Of a DNA stretch of 8,042 bases, positions 5,372-8,042 are shown one piece after another. This DNA is from Methanobacteriota archaeon. GTDB lineage: Archaea; Thermoplasmatota; Thermoplasmata; RBG-16-68-12. A program made the translations under genes and the position numbers. Under the pieces are notes generated by a model that had not been told where the DNA came from, did not search any database, and worked only from the letters and a program-made list of their open reading frames with translations. The stretch spans positions 1 to 8,042 of the forward strand of contig VBME01000165.1 in assembly GCA_005878995.1 (NCBI GenBank), read 5' to 3'. The stretch's first letter is position 1. Each line of letters begins with the position of its first letter.

Positions 5372-7468
5372 TTAGAATTTCGGCGTAAAGCGCCGCAGGG
5401 TCATCGAGTTCATGACGACGGAGACGGAGCTGAAGCCCATCGCGGCGCCCGCGATGATCGGATTCAGGACGATTCCCAATCCGGCGAGGACCCCAGCGGC
5501 GAGCGGGATGAGGGCCGCGTTGTAGAAGAACGCCCAGAACAGGTTCTGGCGGATCTTCTGGACCGTTCGCCGGCTCAACTGAATCGACGCCACGACGTCC
5601 CGCAGGTCATCCTTGATCAGGACGATGCCGCCCGCTTCCATGGCCACATCCGTTCCGCTTCCGAGCGCGATCCCGACATCGCTCTGAGCGAGCGCGGGCG
5701 CATCGTTGATCCCGTCGCCGACCATCGAGACGACCTTGCCGGCGCCCTGCAGCTCCTTGATTTTCTCCTCCTTTTGGTCGGGGAGGACTTCCGCGATGAC
5801 GCGATCGACGCCGGCTTGGCGAGCGATCGCTTCCGCCGTCCGGCGGTTGTCGCCTGTCATCATGATGACCTCGATCCCCATCGCCTTCAGCGCGCGGACC
5901 GCCTCAATAGAGTGGTCCTTCAAGGTGTCGGCGACCGCCACCACGCCCGTAGTCGTTGCGTCCTCCGCCAGGATCATCGCCGTCTTTCCGTCCGCCTCGA
6001 AGCGCTGAAGGACCGCTTCGGCTCCAGCGATGGAGACTCCCGCATCTGCCATCAGTTTGCGATTCCCAAGAAGGACCGGACGGCCGCCAATCCGCGCGCG
6101 GATTCCTAGGCCCGGAATCGCTTCGAAGTCTACCGGGTCCTCCGTGGGCAGGCCTCGCGCGGCGGCCTCGCGTACAATCGCCTCTCCGAGCGGGTGCTCA
6201 GACCCTTTCTCCGCCGAGGCTGCGAGGCGGAGCACATCCGCTTCCGATCTCGAGCCGAACGCCGCCACGTCGGTGACCGACGGCTTGCCTTTCGTCAGCG
6301 TGCCGGTTTTGTCGAAGACGACCGTCGTCAGCTTGTGCGCTTTCTCGAGATACTCCCCGCCTTTGATTAGCAGCCCGTTCTCGGCGCCCTTGCCCGTGCC
6401 GACCATGATCGCGGCGGGCGTCGCGATTCCGAGCGCGCAGGGGCATGCGATGATCAGGACCGCGATGAAGAACAGGAGGGCATGGGCAACCGACTGGCCC
6501 AGCGGGATATACCAGGCAAAGAATGTGAACGTCGCGATTGCCACGACCGCGGGCACGAAGACGGACGACACCCGATCCGCGAGCTTCTGGATGGGGGCCC
6601 GGGCGACCTGGGCATCTTCGACGAGCTTGATAATTTGGCTCAACGTCGTATCCGCTCCCACCCGGGTCGCGCGGATCTTCAAGAAGCCCGTCTTGTTGAC
6701 CGTCGCCCCGATCGCCGTGTCGCCGATCTTCTTGTCGACCGGAATCGATTCCCCCGTGATCATCGATTCGTCGATTGCGGAGAACCCTTCCACGATCGTC
6801 CCGTCGACGGGCACACGCTCGCCCGGTCGGATGATCACGAGATCCTCAAGCTGAACGAGCTCGACCGCGACTTCCTCTTCCCGGCCGTCACGGAGCACGT
6901 GCGCGGTCCGCGGCGCGAGGTCCATCAGCTTCCGGATCGCGTCACTCGCCTTGCCCTTCGCGATCTCCTCGAAGTACTTTCCCAGGAGGATCAGGCCAAT
7001 GATCACCGCGGCGGTGTCATAGTACGTCGCCGGGTCGACGCCCCGCACGCCAACGTATGGGAGGAAGGTTACGATGGCGCTGTAGCCCCACGCAGCGGAC
7101 GTCCCGATCGCGATGAGCACGTCCATGTTCGCACTCCGGCTCCGGATCGCGTCCCAGAAGCCGCGGTAGAATCGCCACCCTGCGACGAACTGGACCGGTG
7201 TCGCGAGGACAAAGAATACGACGTTCATCGGTTCCACCAGATTCGACCAGAACCATCCGAGGCCCATTCCCAGGGCCACGACGAAGAGTGGGATCCCAAC
7301 CCCGAGGCTAAGGGCCGTGAGTCGCTTCAGCCGCGTGAGCTCCTTTTCCGGGGCGGTGAAGGTCTCGAGGCACGTCTCGGAGCAGAAGTAGTACTTTCGA
7401 CCGCGGACGGTCGCCGTGAGATGGGTGCCCGAGTCCACGTACATTCCGCAAACCGGGTCCGTCGGCAT
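5372..7468 (-). CDS. copA: Cu+-exporting P1B-1 ATPase CopA with N-terminal YHS domain
   Basis: 698 residues from ATG 7468 to TAA at 5372-5374. It pumps Cu+ out of the cytoplasm at the expense of ATP. The N-terminus is a YHS domain (DPVCGM with Cys7, then YYFCSETC with Cys29 and Cys33) in place of the common HMA domain. Eight membrane helices follow, beginning at ~50. Motifs: TGES at 238-241; CPC at 342-344 in helix 6; DKTGT with phosphorylated Asp386; the nucleotide-binding His425-Pro426; GDGIND at 584-589; N642-x6-YN-x4-P655 in helix 7; P670-x6-M677-x2-SS-x5-N687 in helix 8. All match P1B-1 exactly. An ATG 12 codons upstream (7504) is possible, but the family normally begins just before DPVCGM, and a TATA box in the 7516-7529 palindrome would start transcription near 7498, downstream of 7504. 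It is the first gene of an operon with the small YHS gene and is divergent from the regulator. Confidence 0.96.
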   Translation of the reverse strand: MPTDPVCGMYVDSGTHLTATVRGRKYYFCSETCLETFTAPEKELTRLKRLTALSLGVGIPLFVVALGMGLGWFWSNLVEPMNVVFFVLATPVQFVAGWRFYRGFWDAIRSRSANMDVLIAIGTSAAWGYSAIVTFLPYVGVRGVDPATYYDTAAVIIGLILLGKYFEEIAKGKASDAIRKLMDLAPRTAHVLRDGREEEVAVELVQLEDLVIIRPGERVPVDGTIVEGFSAIDESMITGESIPVDKKIGDTAIGATVNKTGFLKIRATRVGADTTLSQIIKLVEDAQVARAPIQKLADRVSSVFVPAVVAIATFTFFAWYIPLGQSVAHALLFFIAVLIIACPCALGIATPAAIMVGTGKGAENGLLIKGGEYLEKAHKLTTVVFDKTGTLTKGKPSVTDVAAFGSRSEADVLRLAASAEKGSEHPLGEAIVREAAARGLPTEDPVDFEAIPGLGIRARIGGRPVLLGNRKLMADAGVSIAGAEAVLQRFEADGKTAMILAEDATTTGVVAVADTLKDHSIEAVRALKAMGIEVIMMTGDNRRTAEAIARQAGVDRVIAEVLPDQKEEKIKELQGAGKVVSMVGDGINDAPALAQSDVGIALGSGTDVAMEAGGIVLIKDDLRDVVASIQLSRRTVQKIRQNLFWAFFYNAALIPLAAGVLAGLGIVLNPIIAGAAMGFSSVSVVMNSMTLRRFTPKF

Positions 7469-7515
7469 CGAGTTCCCACGTCTGCAAGAGCGACGGTCGG
7501 TCATTCCGATTGGCG

Positions 7516-7529
7516 TTTACATTTGTAAA
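7516..7529. promoter_or_regulatory. Palindrome TTTACA-TT-TGTAAA in the copA/regulator divergent promoter
   Basis: A perfect 6-bp inverted repeat with a two-base centre, the most A/T-rich element between the two divergent genes. Read on the minus strand it contains TTTACAAA and on the plus strand TTTGTAAA, both TATA-like. Starts about 25 bases on would fall near 7498 for copA (30 bases before ATG 7468) and near 7552 for the regulator (13 bases before ATG 7565). It is therefore a candidate shared TATA element and operator, most simply for the adjacent Lrp-type regulator. I see no second perfect copy in the window. Confidence 0.6.
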
Positions 7530-7564
7530 GCTTCATTACCCGCGCCGCGACTTGCCAGGGCACC

Positions 7565-8042
7565 ATGCAGCTTGACCGAACAGATGCGAAAATCCTCCGT
7601 GCGCTACAAGAAGATGCTCGGCGGTCGTTCCGAGAGCTCGCGCGGCGCGTCGGGGTGAGCGTTCCGACCGTGAGCGCACATGTGGCGAACCTGGAGCGTC
7701 TCGGGGTACTGTCGGGATATCACGCAACAATCGACCCTGAGAAACTCCACCAAGTTCGACTGTTCTTGATCCTGAAATGTCGATCGAGGGAAGCCGAACG
7801 CGTCGGTCAAGTACTCGCGAAGCTCCCCGAAGTGCGTTGGACGATCCGGACCATCGAATCCCGGCTCATCGCGGAGGCGGTCCTCCGATCATCGAAGGCA
7901 GTCAATCCCTTCCTCGAGCGGGTGGGATCCCTCGACGGCGTCGTTTCGTTCACGCATCACGTCGCGGCGAAACGATTCAAGGAAGCACCGCGGGCGATCC
8001 TTTCCGGGCCTCTGTCGACGACCGTCGCATGTTTCGAGTGCG
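7565..8042 (+). CDS. Lrp/AsnC-family copper-responsive regulator candidate, 3'-truncated by window edge
   Basis: 159 codons are visible from ATG 7565 to the right edge without a stop. Residues 1-60 are the Lrp/AsnC winged-helix DNA-binding domain: the hallmark MQLDRTDAKILRALQEDAR start, then ELARRVGVSVPTVSAHVANL as the helix-turn-helix and GVLSGYHATIDP. Residues ~64-135 resemble the alpha/beta ligand-binding/dimer domain of the family, though diverged. After a linker (KRFKEAPRAI) the visible protein ends TVACFEC, with Cys156 and Cys159 spaced CxxC. Family members stop around 150-160 residues, so this looks like the opening of an extra cysteine domain. In archaeal copper regulators of this build it is a TRASH domain that senses the metal. 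The divergent position 96 bases from copA and the palindrome between them make it the likely regulator of the copA-YHS operon. The TRASH domain itself lies outside the window and is inferred. Confidence 0.9.
   Translation, partial: MQLDRTDAKILRALQEDARRSFRELARRVGVSVPTVSAHVANLERLGVLSGYHATIDPEKLHQVRLFLILKCRSREAERVGQVLAKLPEVRWTIRTIESRLIAEAVLRSSKAVNPFLERVGSLDGVVSFTHHVAAKRFKEAPRAILSGPLSTTVACFEC

Noticed and set aside
5183..6109. Plus-strand frame opposite copA and the small YHS gene
   Set aside because: No recognisable domain, and it covers two real minus-strand genes including a perfect Shine-Dalgarno.
6482..7528. Long plus-strand frame (348 codons) opposite copA
   Set aside because: Low-complexity Arg/Asp/His-rich translation; the minus strand is an unambiguous CopA here.
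1..8042. tRNA, rRNA, CRISPR array, insertion sequence or attachment site
   Set aside because: No spaced repeats, no tRNA-like arms, no transposase-like frame and no flanking terminal repeats found by eye on either strand.

Overview
The window looks like chromosomal DNA from a GC-rich archaeon. The signs are an Lrp/AsnC-type regulator that appears to run into a cysteine motif at its C-terminus, a perfect archaeal Shine-Dalgarno (GGAGGTGA), TATA-like elements about 25 bases ahead of inferred transcription starts, and the mix of two P1B-type ATPases with YHS proteins. A high-GC relative of the Thermoplasmatota is my best guess, but nothing here fixes the lineage. Most of the window is one copper-handling locus.

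Layout. (1) Bases 1-1170, minus strand: the N-terminal 390 codons of a secreted TIM-barrel glycoside hydrolase of GH5/clan GH-A type, cut by the left edge. (2) Bases 1171-1455: divergent intergenic region with two small adjacent hairpins. (3) Bases 1456-3735, plus strand: a CopB-like (P1B-3, CPH motif) copper ATPase with a His-rich, single-Cys N-terminus. (4) Bases 3646-4505, minus strand, convergent with and overlapping the ATPase: a two-repeat His/Met-rich beta-sandwich protein (YtkA/FixH/CopC-like, probably copper binding) broken by one frameshift at about 4260. (5) Bases 4506-5210: lower-GC region holding a probable small two-helix membrane protein (4929-5186, plus) and one doubtful 53-residue reading frame. 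(6) Bases 5211-7468, minus strand: a two-gene operon, copA (CPC-type Cu+ ATPase with an N-terminal YHS domain) followed 11 bases later by a 49-residue free-standing YHS protein. (7) Bases 7469-7564: divergent promoter containing a perfect 14-bp palindrome. (8) Bases 7565 to the right edge, plus strand: an Lrp/AsnC-type regulator that ends at the edge on a CxxC motif.

How the genes fit together. The regulator, the YHS-CopA ATPase and the small YHS protein resemble in outline the archaeal CopT/CopM/CopA arrangement (sensor, small metallochaperone and Cu+ exporter, each with a TRASH/YHS-type cysteine domain). The palindrome between regulator and copA is the natural operator candidate. The CopB-type ATPase and the broken His/Met-rich protein would form a second, partly decayed arm of copper handling. 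The hydrolase appears unrelated to the metal genes.
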